Position numbers and translations under genes: made by a program. A DNA stretch of 26,789 nucleotides, taken from NCBI GenBank assembly GCA_037447335.1, contig JBBIGV010000050.1:1-26789 (forward strand), read 5' to 3'. The notes below the pieces were generated by a model. The model had not been told where the DNA came from. It did no database searches and saw only the letters and a program-made list of their open reading frames with translations. Shown piece by piece: positions 1-8,121 of this stretch (the stretch's first letter is position 1; every line of letters starts with the position of its first letter). This DNA comes from JBBIGV01 sp037447335. GTDB taxonomy: Bacteria; Bacteroidota; Ignavibacteria; Ignavibacteriales; Ignavibacteriaceae.

Positions 1-72
1 ACCCGTAGCTCAATTGGATAGAGCATCTGACTACGGATCAGAAGGTTTGGGGTTCGAATCCCTGCGGGTGTA
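1..72 (+). tRNA. tRNA-Arg (anticodon ACG), lacking its first two bases
   Basis: The cloverleaf folds cleanly: D-stem GCTC/GAGC, anticodon stem TCTGA/TCAGA around loop CTACGGA (anticodon ACG), and a T-arm with GGTTCGAATCC. Bases 1-5 pair with 65-69 as the inner acceptor stem, so the first two acceptor bases lie just outside the window. The discriminator is A72, followed by CAA, so CCA is not encoded. An ACG tRNA is normally deaminated to inosine and reads CGU, CGC and CGA, which makes a separate TCG tRNA partly redundant; this matters for the damaged copy at 243-353. Confidence 0.93.
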
Positions 73-75
73 CAA

Positions 76-144
76 AGCATTCAGTGATCAGAAGGTTTGG
101 GGTTCTGCCAAAGGCATCCCGCTGCGAGAATCTCTGCGGGTGTA
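76..144 (+). pseudogene. Broken tRNA-Arg 3' half with an insertion in the T-loop
   Basis: Bases 86-105 match bases 36-55 of the upstream tRNA-Arg exactly. After a 22-base insertion (106-127) the copy resumes with GAATCTCTGCGGGTGTA at 128-144, matching the end of the intact tRNA with one change. AGCAT at 76-80 also matches 22-26 of the tRNA, with a shortened anticodon region between. The copy has no 5' acceptor strand and no anticodon, so it cannot be a working tRNA. It lies directly after the intact gene, as expected of a tandem duplication or a leftover tRNA attachment-site duplication. Confidence 0.7.
106..127 (+). repeat. Small palindromic insertion inside the tRNA-Arg fragment
   Basis: These 22 bases interrupt what should be the T-loop. 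They begin with the hairpin TGCC-AAA-GGCA (106-116), followed by TCCCGCTGCGA. The element at 258-290 has the same design, a hairpin with stem GCC/GGC and an AAA loop, although the two are not simple copies of each other. The boundaries are set by alignment to the intact tRNA at 1-72. Confidence 0.6.
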
Positions 145-242
145 AAAGAGTAATAGAAAAGTCAAAGGGAAAAAGTTCTAAAGGGACGAATAGAATTTCC
201 ACTTATATTTTACTTTTGTCTTTATACTTTTTACTTAATTAC

Positions 243-353
243 GCGTCCTTAGCTCAATCCGTCTTCTCCGCCAAAGGCGGATTCGCCGGACAAGTTGGAT
301 AGAGCATCAGATTTCGACTCTGAGGGTTGAGGGTTCAAGTCCTTCCGGGCATA
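243..353 (+). tRNA. tRNA-Arg (anticodon TCG) interrupted in the D-loop; probably a pseudogene
   Basis: The T-arm (GAGGG-TTCAAGT-CCTTC), the anticodon arm (TCAGA-TTTCGAC-TCTGA, anticodon TCG) and the D-stem (GCTC at 252-255, GAGC at 302-305) are all intact. Between the two D-stem strands lies an extra palindrome, so the D-loop is about 36 bases too long. The acceptor stem (243-249 with 346-352) has two mismatches, at pairs 2:71 and 7:66, plus wobble pairs, which suggests decay. The discriminator is A353 and CCA is not encoded. Either the gene is dead, with its codons read by the inosine-modified ACG tRNA, or the extra hairpin is tolerated or removed. I favour dead or dying. Confidence 0.7.
258..290 (+). 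repeat. 33-nt palindromic element inserted in the tRNA-Arg(TCG) D-loop
   Basis: The element is bounded by TCCG (258-261) and CGGA (287-290), which pair. Inside is a perfect hairpin TCCGCC-AAA-GGCGGA (267-281). It is flanked by CAA at 255-257 and CAA at 291-293, which looks like a 3-bp target duplication. Removing 258-293 restores a normal D-loop (AAGTTGGATA). The size, palindromic form and position inside a structural RNA resemble the small palindromic elements known from Rickettsia, but no relationship is claimed. Confidence 0.65.
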
Positions 354-512
354 CAATCATATTAAAATCTGCATTTTGGTGTTCGGTTAGATTTGTTATG
401 CAGCTTAAATTCTCCCTCATCTTACTTTCTACGTTTATTTCTTAAAATAATTTCAATTAATCGAATGAATATATCTGTAATTCAGGAATGCTTTTCATAA
501 ATTTGTGATGTC

Positions 513-1574
513 ATGGAAAAATTCACTAAAGCATTTCCTCGCGATAAAACCGGTCTGATACTATCCAATACGCTATTGCTGATGATCATTGGAATTATCT
601 ACCTGCTTCCCAAATGGAATTTCCACTTTGATGCAGTTATAATAGGCGGGATGATGGGACTGGTAATTGGATTGGTGTCATCTGTAGTAGAAATTTTACT
701 TTTTGCAAATTACCACCGGCGTATCAAGTTTTACCAGCTACTTCTTCTGAGGTTAATCTTCTATTTCATACTTGTATCCGGAACTATTACGTTTTTTATC
801 GTAATGTATCAAAGCTTTATGCAGGGCTCCGATTTTGAGGAAGCTTTTTACAATGTCAATATTCAGGCATATCTTTTCAGCACAGTATTTTTCTTCGATA
901 TTCTTTTTGTTTTTGCTATTGTATCTCTTATAAGTTTTATTCGACAGATAAATCGTCTTTTCGGCAGGAATATATTACTCTACTTTATTACAGGTAAATA
1001 TCAGCAGCCGGTTGAAGAAAACAGGATTTTTATGTTCCTTGATATTAAAAGTTCAACTGCGATTGCTGAAAAACTCGGGCACAGAAAGTATCATAACTTC
1101 TTAAATGAATTTTTCTTTGATATTACACCAGCGGTAGTTCAAAGCAATGGGGAGATATATCAATATATCGGGGATGAAGTTGTTGTAACATGGACTGAAA
1201 AGAAAGGACTGCACGAATACGAGTGTATTAAATGTTTTTTCAGAGTTACTGCTATCATACAGATACTTGCAGAAAAATATAGAGCCAAATACGGGCTTGT
1301 ACCGGAATTTAAAGCCGGGATGCACTACGGACCGGTGATAGTTGGTGAGATAGGGGATATAAAGCGTGAAATTGTTTTTAACGGAGATACTATGAATGCC
1401 GGAGCGCGCATTCAATCTGAATGTAATAACTATAATAGAAGACTATTATTGTCTTCAGACCTGCTAAAAAAACTTGATATGAATAATGTTCTTACACCCG
1501 AATACATAGGCAAATTAAAACTCAGGGGCAAAGAATCTGAAACCGAACTTTACGGAATTATGGAAGCTGAATAA
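513..1574 (+). CDS. Membrane-anchored class III adenylate/guanylate cyclase
   Basis: The protein (353 aa) probably makes a cyclic nucleotide from ATP or GTP on the inner face of the cytoplasmic membrane. The N-terminal ~145 residues contain four hydrophobic segments (about 14-33, 41-64, 78-99 and 120-143). Residues ~170-350 form one class III cyclase domain. The two metal-binding aspartates are visible (D177 in FLDIKSS, D221 in YIGDEVV), as is the transition-state pair N295 and R299 (MNAGAR). The position that is usually Lys in adenylate cyclases, four before GD, is Gln217, so substrate choice cannot be read from the sequence. Such enzymes act as homodimers. The start has no clear ribosome binding site. 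The radical SAM gene follows 69 bases downstream on the same strand. Confidence 0.9.
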   Translation: MEKFTKAFPRDKTGLILSNTLLLMIIGIIYLLPKWNFHFDAVIIGGMMGLVIGLVSSVVEILLFANYHRRIKFYQLLLLRLIFYFILVSGTITFFIVMYQSFMQGSDFEEAFYNVNIQAYLFSTVFFFDILFVFAIVSLISFIRQINRLFGRNILLYFITGKYQQPVEENRIFMFLDIKSSTAIAEKLGHRKYHNFLNEFFFDITPAVVQSNGEIYQYIGDEVVVTWTEKKGLHEYECIKCFFRVTAIIQILAEKYRAKYGLVPEFKAGMHYGPVIVGEIGDIKREIVFNGDTMNAGARIQSECNNYNRRLLLSSDLLKKLDMNNVLTPEYIGKLKLRGKESETELYGIMEAE

Positions 1575-1595
1575 TTTCCGGCAATTGATTGAATC

Positions 1596-1614
1596 TTATA
1601 ATATCATATTATAA
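1596..1614 (+). terminator. AT-rich palindrome between the cyclase and radical SAM genes
   Basis: TTATAATAT and ATATTATAA form a 9-bp inverted repeat around a single C, followed by TTTT. It could be a weak terminator of the cyclase gene or an operator/promoter element of the radical SAM gene. With no G-C pairs and a one-base centre, an intrinsic terminator is doubtful. Confidence 0.25.
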
Positions 1615-1643
1615 TTTTAACCTAGAAAAACAGCGGAGATATT

Positions 1644-2846
1644 ATGAAACTTAATCATCTTGATTATTATCGTCTTCCGTGGAACCTGACGGATAACTCA
1701 ATATCCTGGTTAGAACCCACAGCAAAATGCAACCTCTCCTGCGATGGATGCTACAGAAAAAATGAAAACAATTCCCACAAATCTCTCGATGTTATTAGAG
1801 AAGAGCTTGATGTATTTACAAGATTGAGAAAATGTGATGGTATTTCTATTGCAGGCGGAGACCCGCTCACCCATCCCGAAATAGTTGAGATTGTAAGCGA
1901 AATTAAAAAGCGAAACATTAAGCCCATTATTAATACAAACGGATTGGCGCTCACAAAAGAACTTCTTAAAGAATTAAAAAAAGCCGGTGTGTTTGGTTTT
2001 ACTTTTCACATTGACAGCAAACAAGGCAGACCCGGTTGGAAAGATAAAAATGAAATCGAGCTGAATGAATTGCGGTACCATTATGCTAAAATGCTTGCAG
2101 ACGAAAAAAATATTTCATGTTCGTTTAATTCAACTGTATATGAAGATACGATGCAATACGTGCCTGAAATTGTTAAATGGGCGCAGAAAAATATTGACAT
2201 TGTCCAGTTGATGGTCTTCATCCTTTACAGAGCGGTTAATAACGAACAGGTGGATTTCTATCTTGGACCAAAGAAAATTGATATGAGCCAGCTTGTTTAT
2301 AATGAAGAAACCACAGAACGAACTGATATTAAAGCAGAAGAAATTGTGGAATTGTTAAGGAAGGATGACCCGGATTTTAATCCCTGCGGTTATCTGAACG
2401 GTTCTGAAAAACCGGATTCATTCAAATGGCTGTTAACCGGAAGACTCGGAAACAAGAAAAAGATTTACGGTTATATGGGCAGTAAAGCTATTGAAATTAT
2501 TCAGACAGGCTACCACATAATCAATGACAGATATCTTGCATACGCACCTCCAAAAGATGCAAGGAAGGGGAGACTGATGCTTTTGTTAAGTTCGTTTGAT
2601 AAACCGCTAAGAAAAACGATGAAGAAATATCTTCGTAACCCGTTGAATATAATCAGGAAACTTTATTATCAGTCAGTAATGATTATTCAGCCGGTAGATT
2701 TTCTGGAAGATGGCAGACAGAATATGTGCGATGGATGTCCCGATATTACTGTATGGAATGGTCAGCTTGTCTGGTCGTGCAGGATGGAAGAGCAGCTCAA
2801 CTTCGGTATGAATGTTAAAACATATCCGAAGGGGTTTATGAATTGA
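1644..2846 (+). CDS. Radical SAM protein with C-terminal cysteine cluster, function unknown
   Basis: The protein (400 aa) is a radical S-adenosylmethionine enzyme. The iron-sulfur motif C29-x3-C33-x2-C36 (KCNLSCDGCY) is complete, and GGDP at 71-74 matches the SAM-binding strand, where GGEP is usual. Residues ~20-230 fit the radical SAM barrel. The C-terminus carries a second cluster (C362, C365, C379 in CDGCPD...WSC) reminiscent of the auxiliary-cluster region of SPASM-type maturases, though shorter. A good ribosome binding site (GGAG at 1634-1637) supports the start. No precursor peptide or partner enzyme was recognised next to it, so its substrate is unknown. Many relatives are annotated only as radical SAM proteins. 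Confidence 0.85.
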   Translation: MKLNHLDYYRLPWNLTDNSISWLEPTAKCNLSCDGCYRKNENNSHKSLDVIREELDVFTRLRKCDGISIAGGDPLTHPEIVEIVSEIKKRNIKPIINTNGLALTKELLKELKKAGVFGFTFHIDSKQGRPGWKDKNEIELNELRYHYAKMLADEKNISCSFNSTVYEDTMQYVPEIVKWAQKNIDIVQLMVFILYRAVNNEQVDFYLGPKKIDMSQLVYNEETTERTDIKAEEIVELLRKDDPDFNPCGYLNGSEKPDSFKWLLTGRLGNKKKIYGYMGSKAIEIIQTGYHIINDRYLAYAPPKDARKGRLMLLLSSFDKPLRKTMKKYLRNPLNIIRKLYYQSVMIIQPVDFLEDGRQNMCDGCPDITVWNGQLVWSCRMEEQLNFGMNVKTYPKGFMN

Positions 2847-2962
2847 GATTGCTGCAGGAATTTGATTATTCAAACTTTTATTAATAATTAATCGTGAATG
2901 TAATTACCTTGCAGGTTATGAGAAAAGAGAAGGTTTTTTTACGAAAATGCCATTGAACTTTT

Positions 2963-4132
2963 CTATTGCTTTAAATACTTTAATGCAAGGCATGTAATGT
3001 CATCCGATTGTTCAACCCCGTCTGAAAAAGTCTGAACATTCTCAAAAACCTGGTGAACTAAATCAGTTGTACTAAAATTATATTTGTTTAAGAGAATCTC
3101 TTCGAGTCGTTTCTCGAGGAATTCTTCTTCATCTTTATTAAAGGCTTCCGTTACACCATCAGTATAAAGGAAAAGACTTTCTCCGGGTTTAAGCATAATT
3201 ACGTTCGATAGGTATTCAACATCTTTAATAGCGCCTAATAAAAGCCCGCCAACATCTGTAATTTGTTTAACCTCCTTATCATATGTAATCAGGTAAGGCG
3301 AATTATGCCCGGCATTTGAATACTCAAATGCACCGCTGCGTGAGTCAAGAATACCGTAGAATAATGTAACAAACATATTAGATGGGCTTTCTTCCACAAG
3401 AATATTATTTACTTCAGATAAAACCGCGTCGGCAGGCATTCCTTTATATGCGGTTGCTTTTAATAATGTTTTGCATACAGCCATAAGAAGTGCAGCAGCA
3501 ATTCCTTTACCTGATACGTCGCCTATCACAACTCCAAGCCTGTATTTATCTATAAGAAAAAAGTCATACAGGTCGCCGCCAACTTCTTTAGCTGGTATCA
3601 TTTTAGCGAATATGTCAAACTCTTTTCTGTCAGGAAACGGCGGAAATGTTTTCGGAAGTATTGAAGTTTGGATTACAGTTGCAATATCCAGTTCCTGCTG
3701 AAGAGCAATTAATTTATTTTGGTTCAACAATGCCTGCTTGTGTAAGTGAACATCGTTTAAAGATTTTTCAATAGTTATTTCAAGGTCTTTTAAATCAATT
3801 GGTTTCGTAATAAAATCGTAAGCGCCCCTGTTCATAGCTGTTCTGATATTCTCCATATCACCATAAGCAGAAACAATAACTGAACGAAGCAATTTGTTAT
3901 TCAATTCATTTATCTTAGAAAGAAGTGTAAGCCCGTCCATTACCGGCATGTTGATGTCAGTTAAGATCAGATCTATTGTACCATCGTTCGAAAGCCTGTC
4001 AAGAGCTTCCGCGCCGTTTTCAGCAAAGTGAAATTCATATTCTTTTGCCTTAATCTTATTCCGGAATTTTTGACTGATTAGCGTCTGCAGATCAGGTTCA
4101 TCATCAACAACTAAAATTTTTGAAAGCTGCAT
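2963..4132 (-). CDS. Response regulator fused to SpoIIE/RsbU-type PP2C phosphatase
   Basis: The protein (389 aa) has an N-terminal receiver (1-125; acidic pocket D10-D11, phosphoacceptor D59 in LTDINMP, K110), a coiled linker (~130-160) and a C-terminal PP2C-like phosphatase (170-387). The phosphatase metal-ligand aspartates sit in GGDLYD (187), GDVSGKG (205), YTDG (325) and SDDIT (377-378). In characterised relatives such as RsbU, this domain dephosphorylates an anti-sigma-factor antagonist and so triggers partner switching. No antagonist or anti-sigma gene is visible here. Its start lies inside the preceding receiver gene (22-base overlap) behind an AAGGA ribosome binding site, so the two are probably translationally coupled. 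It is the last gene of the kinase operon. Confidence 0.92.
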   Translation of the reverse strand: MQLSKILVVDDEPDLQTLISQKFRNKIKAKEYEFHFAENGAEALDRLSNDGTIDLILTDINMPVMDGLTLLSKINELNNKLLRSVIVSAYGDMENIRTAMNRGAYDFITKPIDLKDLEITIEKSLNDVHLHKQALLNQNKLIALQQELDIATVIQTSILPKTFPPFPDRKEFDIFAKMIPAKEVGGDLYDFFLIDKYRLGVVIGDVSGKGIAAALLMAVCKTLLKATAYKGMPADAVLSEVNNILVEESPSNMFVTLFYGILDSRSGAFEYSNAGHNSPYLITYDKEVKQITDVGGLLLGAIKDVEYLSNVIMLKPGESLFLYTDGVTEAFNKDEEEFLEKRLEEILLNKYNFSTTDLVHQVFENVQTFSDGVEQSDDITCLALKYLKQ

Positions 4133-4521
4133 TTTGTTAATCCTTGCATTGTGCCGGGATAGTTTAATTTTGATTTAAGCAGATCAAACTGAAGTGGTTT
4201 TATAAAATAATCGTCTGCACCAAGCTCTTTTGCCGTGTTAAAGTTTTGTTCATCGCCATAGGCAGTTATCATGAACACCTTTAACCGCGGGTACTTCATT
4301 TTTATTTCTTTTAATAATTCAATCCCCGTCATCTTTGGCATATTTATGTCTGTTAATATTAAATAATCAGAGGGATTATCCAGTTGTTCTAATAGCTCGA
4401 GTGCAGAATATCCGTTGAATGCAAAACTGATTTGCATTTCACCCGATTTGATTTCCTTTCTGAATTTTTGTTGAAATAAAAACTGTACGTCGCTTTCATC
4501 ATCCACAACTATTAGCTTCAT
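4111..4521 (-). CDS. Single-domain response regulator (CheY-like receiver)
   Basis: The protein (136 aa) is a stand-alone receiver domain. The acidic pair is D7-D8, the phosphoacceptor is D58 (LTDINMP), the switch residue is T86 (ITAYGD) and the conserved Lys is K108 (IKPL). There is no output domain; the last ~20 residues (from NYPGT) are a short tail that overlaps the next gene. It is preceded by GGAG eight bases before the ATG. It lies between the histidine kinase gene (50 bases upstream) and the receiver-phosphatase gene. It may act as a phosphate sink or shuttle, or as a signal to a protein outside the window. Confidence 0.9.
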   Translation of the reverse strand: MKLIVVDDESDVQFLFQQKFRKEIKSGEMQISFAFNGYSALELLEQLDNPSDYLILTDINMPKMTGIELLKEIKMKYPRLKVFMITAYGDEQNFNTAKELGADDYFIKPLQFDLLKSKLNYPGTMQGLTKCSFQKF

Positions 4522-4571
4522 TATTTACTCCGTTTTTCCAATTAATAAATATGAATCTTTAATATTATTCT

Positions 4572-7500
4572 CTATTTGGGCAATGTAATTATAAATTCTG
4601 TGAATTTACCTTCTTCACTATTAAAACTTATTTCACCTGCGTGAACTTTTGTAACTATATCATAACTAAGTGATAGCCCTAAACCTGTTCCTTCACCGGT
4701 CGGTTTAGTTGTGAAGAATGGATTGAATAAATTTTCCTTAACAGAGTCAGGAATGCCATTTCCATTATCCATTATCCGTATCTCAATGTTATCCTTTAAA
4801 TCTCTGGTCGAGACTTTAATTAAAGGGGTAAAATCGTTCTGGTTCAATTTTTTCTTTTCGTTAGCTGCATAGCAGGCATTGTTTACAATGTTCAGAAAAA
4901 CCCGACTGATATCCTGCGGTATTATATTGATCTTTTCTAAATATTCATCATAGTCTTTTTCTATGGTAATATTAAATTCTTTGTTCTGTGCTCTTAATCC
5001 ATGGTAAGCAAGTGCAACATATTGATCCAGAAGTTCATTTACGTTTGTTAATACTTTTTCACCTAAACTTCCTCTTGAATGAAGCAGCATTCCCTTTACA
5101 ATAGAATCAGCGCGTTTGCCATGGTGATTTATCTTCTTCAGATTTTGTTTTATTTCATCAACAAGTTCAAGAGCTTCCTGTATATTATTATTATCAAGTT
5201 CATTTTTCATATCATCCAATAATTCATAACTCAGATCGGAGAAGTTATTTACGAAGTTTAATGGATTTTTTATTTCGTGGGCTATACCAGCCGTCAACTG
5301 TCCAAGCGAAGCAAGTTTTTCCTGTGCAACGAGTTGGTTCTGGGTTGATTTCAGATTTTCCAGAGTTTTATTTAACTGTTTATAAGCATTGGCATTATTT
5401 ATTGCGATTCCTACGTGAGCGGCAATCGTTCCGAGCAGCCTCATATCATCTTCTGAGAATACATTTTCTTTTTCAGTACTTTGAACGCTTAGCACGCCTA
5501 TTATCTCATCACCTACAGGGATCGGAACACCGAGATATGATGCAGAGCGCGTTCCTATTCTTTTTACTCCCAGGTCTTTTGTTTTCTTTTCAGCATCAGC
5601 ATTCATAAGCAGTGGTTCTTTTTTAAGAATTATATGCGAGGTAAGCCCTTCTCCCAGTTTGAGCGGCGGATATGAATCGCCATAGCCATAAGGGAATTCG
5701 ATCATTTCCTTGTCTTTATCCAATAATGCAAGGTAAACAATATTAGCATTGAATAATGAACGAACTTTTTCTCCAACAAGATTGATCAGCTTATCAATTT
5801 CAAGATGACCTGCTATAGCCTGACTGATACTGTTTACAGTTTCTGATTCAGCAGCACGTTTTTTACTCTCTTCGAGCAGTCTGAGTGTTTCATCAAACAG
5901 ACGAGCATTCTCGAGTGCAACACTCATACTATTTGCAACAGTTGTAACTAATCGGACATCGGATTCACTAAAAGCATTTTCTTTATCAATATTTTGAAGA
6001 CTGATCGAGCCAATTACTACATCACCTGTATTGATTGGAATAAATACAGCAGATTTAGGGGGGTGACCTTTTGTAACACCCGTACCGCCGTATTTTTGGG
6101 CGGTCTTGATATAATTTTCACGAATATCGAGATGTTTTTTTGTATCAATAAGAATTTTGTTAGCCCAGTTAAACGGGCGTGGTTCAACCTCTAATCGCTC
6201 GCCTCTTTCTACGGCATACTGCCATTCCTCAAATCCGGTATCATGATTAAAGGTACGGATTACCAATGTTTGTGATTCGGGAAAAAGACTGCAAAGTCTG
6301 TCACCAACAAGATTATAAATATTTTTTATCTCAAGTTCTTTAGCTAATCCATCCTGAACGCTGTTTATTACAGAAAGTTCTGCGGTACGCTGCTCGGTTT
6401 CTTTTAGCAGACGATTCGTTTCATCGAACAGTCTTGCATTTTCAAGAGCAACACTCATACTATTGGCAACGGTTGTCAGTAATCTTACTTCTGATTCACT
6501 GAAAGCATTTTCTTTCTCATAATTCTCGATGAGGATTAATCCTTTGGCTTCATTACCAAGCATAATGGGAACCATAATAAGGCATTTGCTTCTGTCGGTT
6601 CCGGGTATGGTCAGATTTCCGAAAATTCCAAGTTTTGCGGCTTCCTCATCGGTGTTTTTATTTAACAGAAGTGTTTCTCCTTTTTCTAAAACATACTTTG
6701 AATACACTGTTGGCTCGCCGGACGGAAGCTCAAGTTTTTCTCCGTGTTCGTATTCATACGGGAAATGAAGAATATTCTTTTCTTTATCATATATCCTGAT
6801 ACCAAGATCGAGAAATCCTAGAGCCTCCCTGAACTTATCCCCAACAAGGTTTATAATGGAATTAAAATCCATCTCCATTACCAAACCTTCCTGTATGGCG
6901 TTTAATATTGCCAGTTCAACGTTCCTTTGCTGAGTCTCGTTTAACAATCTCTTTGTTTCTGCAAACAATCTGGCATTTTCCAGCGCAACACCCATATTAG
7001 CTGCAAGAGTAGAAAGCAGCCTGCCATCTTTTTCTGAATAAAGATTTTGTTTATCCAAATCCTGAATGGTAATTACACCGGTAGCCTGTTGATTATGAAT
7101 GATTGGTACGCCTAAAAATGATTCGGGCATTTCACCATCAAGCACCTGCTCACCGCTATGTGCAATAATTTCCTGGCTTGAGCCGAATATTAATGGCAGT
7201 TTGGTTTCTATTATTTCTTTTCTGTCAGGATCAATTTTTAAAGGTTTATCGAAATAAAATCGTTCTTCTTTTTCAACCACATAACGATGATGAATAAATT
7301 CACTATTACTTTCAATTGTGGATATACTAACCACCTGTGCATTAAAGACCTCTCTTATTTTGTCACCCACCAGATCAACAATAGATTGAAAATCCAGTTG
7401 TTTAGCAAGTCCCTCTCCTACACTATTTATTATAGCTAATTCGGCAGCCTGCTGTTTTGATTGTTCAAGGAGCTTATTTGTTTCATCGAACATTCTGGCA

Positions 7501-8042
7501 TTTTGTAAGGTAATACCCATGTTCGTTGAGAGAATTGAAAGCAGACGTATTTTTTCATCGTTATAATCATTTTTTTTGTAGCTCTGAATACTAACCACAC
7601 CAATTACTTTATCATTTACAATAATAGGTACGCCGATATAGGTTTCAGTTTTTTCCTCCTCTGATTGAACAATGACGCCTAATTTTTCTCCTTCTTCATA
7701 TGTACCGTGCACTAAAGGTTTGCCTGTTCTGATAATTCTTGAGGTTAATCCTTCTCCAAATGGAAACGGTTCGGCGGTTTGATATCCTCTGTAAAATGAA
7801 TAAGGCACGTGAATCATATTGGCTGCCTCATCCAGCAAGAGTATTTCTGTAACCTCTGCTTTAAAAATCTCTCTTATTTTATCGCCGATTATCCTTATTA
7901 TTTTATCAATATCAAGCTGTCTCGAAATTGCAGCGCTTACGCTACTGATAAGAGCAAGTTCACTTTCTTTGTCAGCCAGTTGACCTTTTAATAATTCATT
8001 TTCTTTCTTCAAAGAAACGGTATCTCTTGTTGATTCCTTCAT
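4572..8042 (-). CDS. Soluble sensor histidine kinase with five tandem GAF domains
   Basis: The protein (1156 aa) has no signal peptide or membrane segment and should act in the cytoplasm. After a short coiled N-terminus come five GAF-type sensor domains at about 28-184, 203-360, 378-538, 556-716 and 734-885. They are joined by repeated helical linkers of the NARLFDET type. A HisKA dimerisation domain follows, with the phosphorylated H922 (IAHEIKNP), then an HATPase domain with N-box N1051/N1055, G1-box D1092-G-N-G and GEGTGLGL at 1116. Domains 3 and 4 end in the same stretch (VANSMSVALENARLFDET), a sign of recent internal duplication. The gene is third from the end of a four-gene operon and should phosphorylate one or both neighbouring receivers. 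The GAF ligands are unknown. Confidence 0.93.
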   Translation of the reverse strand: MKESTRDTVSLKKENELLKGQLADKESELALISSVSAAISRQLDIDKIIRIIGDKIREIFKAEVTEILLLDEAANMIHVPYSFYRGYQTAEPFPFGEGLTSRIIRTGKPLVHGTYEEGEKLGVIVQSEEEKTETYIGVPIIVNDKVIGVVSIQSYKKNDYNDEKIRLLSILSTNMGITLQNARMFDETNKLLEQSKQQAAELAIINSVGEGLAKQLDFQSIVDLVGDKIREVFNAQVVSISTIESNSEFIHHRYVVEKEERFYFDKPLKIDPDRKEIIETKLPLIFGSSQEIIAHSGEQVLDGEMPESFLGVPIIHNQQATGVITIQDLDKQNLYSEKDGRLLSTLAANMGVALENARLFAETKRLLNETQQRNVELAILNAIQEGLVMEMDFNSIINLVGDKFREALGFLDLGIRIYDKEKNILHFPYEYEHGEKLELPSGEPTVYSKYVLEKGETLLLNKNTDEEAAKLGIFGNLTIPGTDRSKCLIMVPIMLGNEAKGLILIENYEKENAFSESEVRLLTTVANSMSVALENARLFDETNRLLKETEQRTAELSVINSVQDGLAKELEIKNIYNLVGDRLCSLFPESQTLVIRTFNHDTGFEEWQYAVERGERLEVEPRPFNWANKILIDTKKHLDIRENYIKTAQKYGGTGVTKGHPPKSAVFIPINTGDVVIGSISLQNIDKENAFSESDVRLVTTVANSMSVALENARLFDETLRLLEESKKRAAESETVNSISQAIAGHLEIDKLINLVGEKVRSLFNANIVYLALLDKDKEMIEFPYGYGDSYPPLKLGEGLTSHIILKKEPLLMNADAEKKTKDLGVKRIGTRSASYLGVPIPVGDEIIGVLSVQSTEKENVFSEDDMRLLGTIAAHVGIAINNANAYKQLNKTLENLKSTQNQLVAQEKLASLGQLTAGIAHEIKNPLNFVNNFSDLSYELLDDMKNELDNNNIQEALELVDEIKQNLKKINHHGKRADSIVKGMLLHSRGSLGEKVLTNVNELLDQYVALAYHGLRAQNKEFNITIEKDYDEYLEKINIIPQDISRVFLNIVNNACYAANEKKKLNQNDFTPLIKVSTRDLKDNIEIRIMDNGNGIPDSVKENLFNPFFTTKPTGEGTGLGLSLSYDIVTKVHAGEISFNSEEGKFTEFIITLPK

Positions 8043-8121
8043 TCGTTTTCCATAATTATTTATTTATGCTGTACTATTCAATCCGGATTACATTCAACTA
8101 TTTTTATTATCTCACCTGCTA

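Noticed and set aside
76..144. attL/attR pair of an integrated genetic element at tRNA-Arg
   Set aside because: The duplicated tRNA 3' half lies only about 50 bases from the intact copy, leaving no room for an island; at most it is a leftover of one.
84..302. Open frame of 72 codons across the tRNA-Arg region
   Set aside because: It runs through the broken tRNA copy and into the interrupted tRNA-Arg(TCG); the sequence is explained by RNA genes and palindromes, and the translation resembles no protein.
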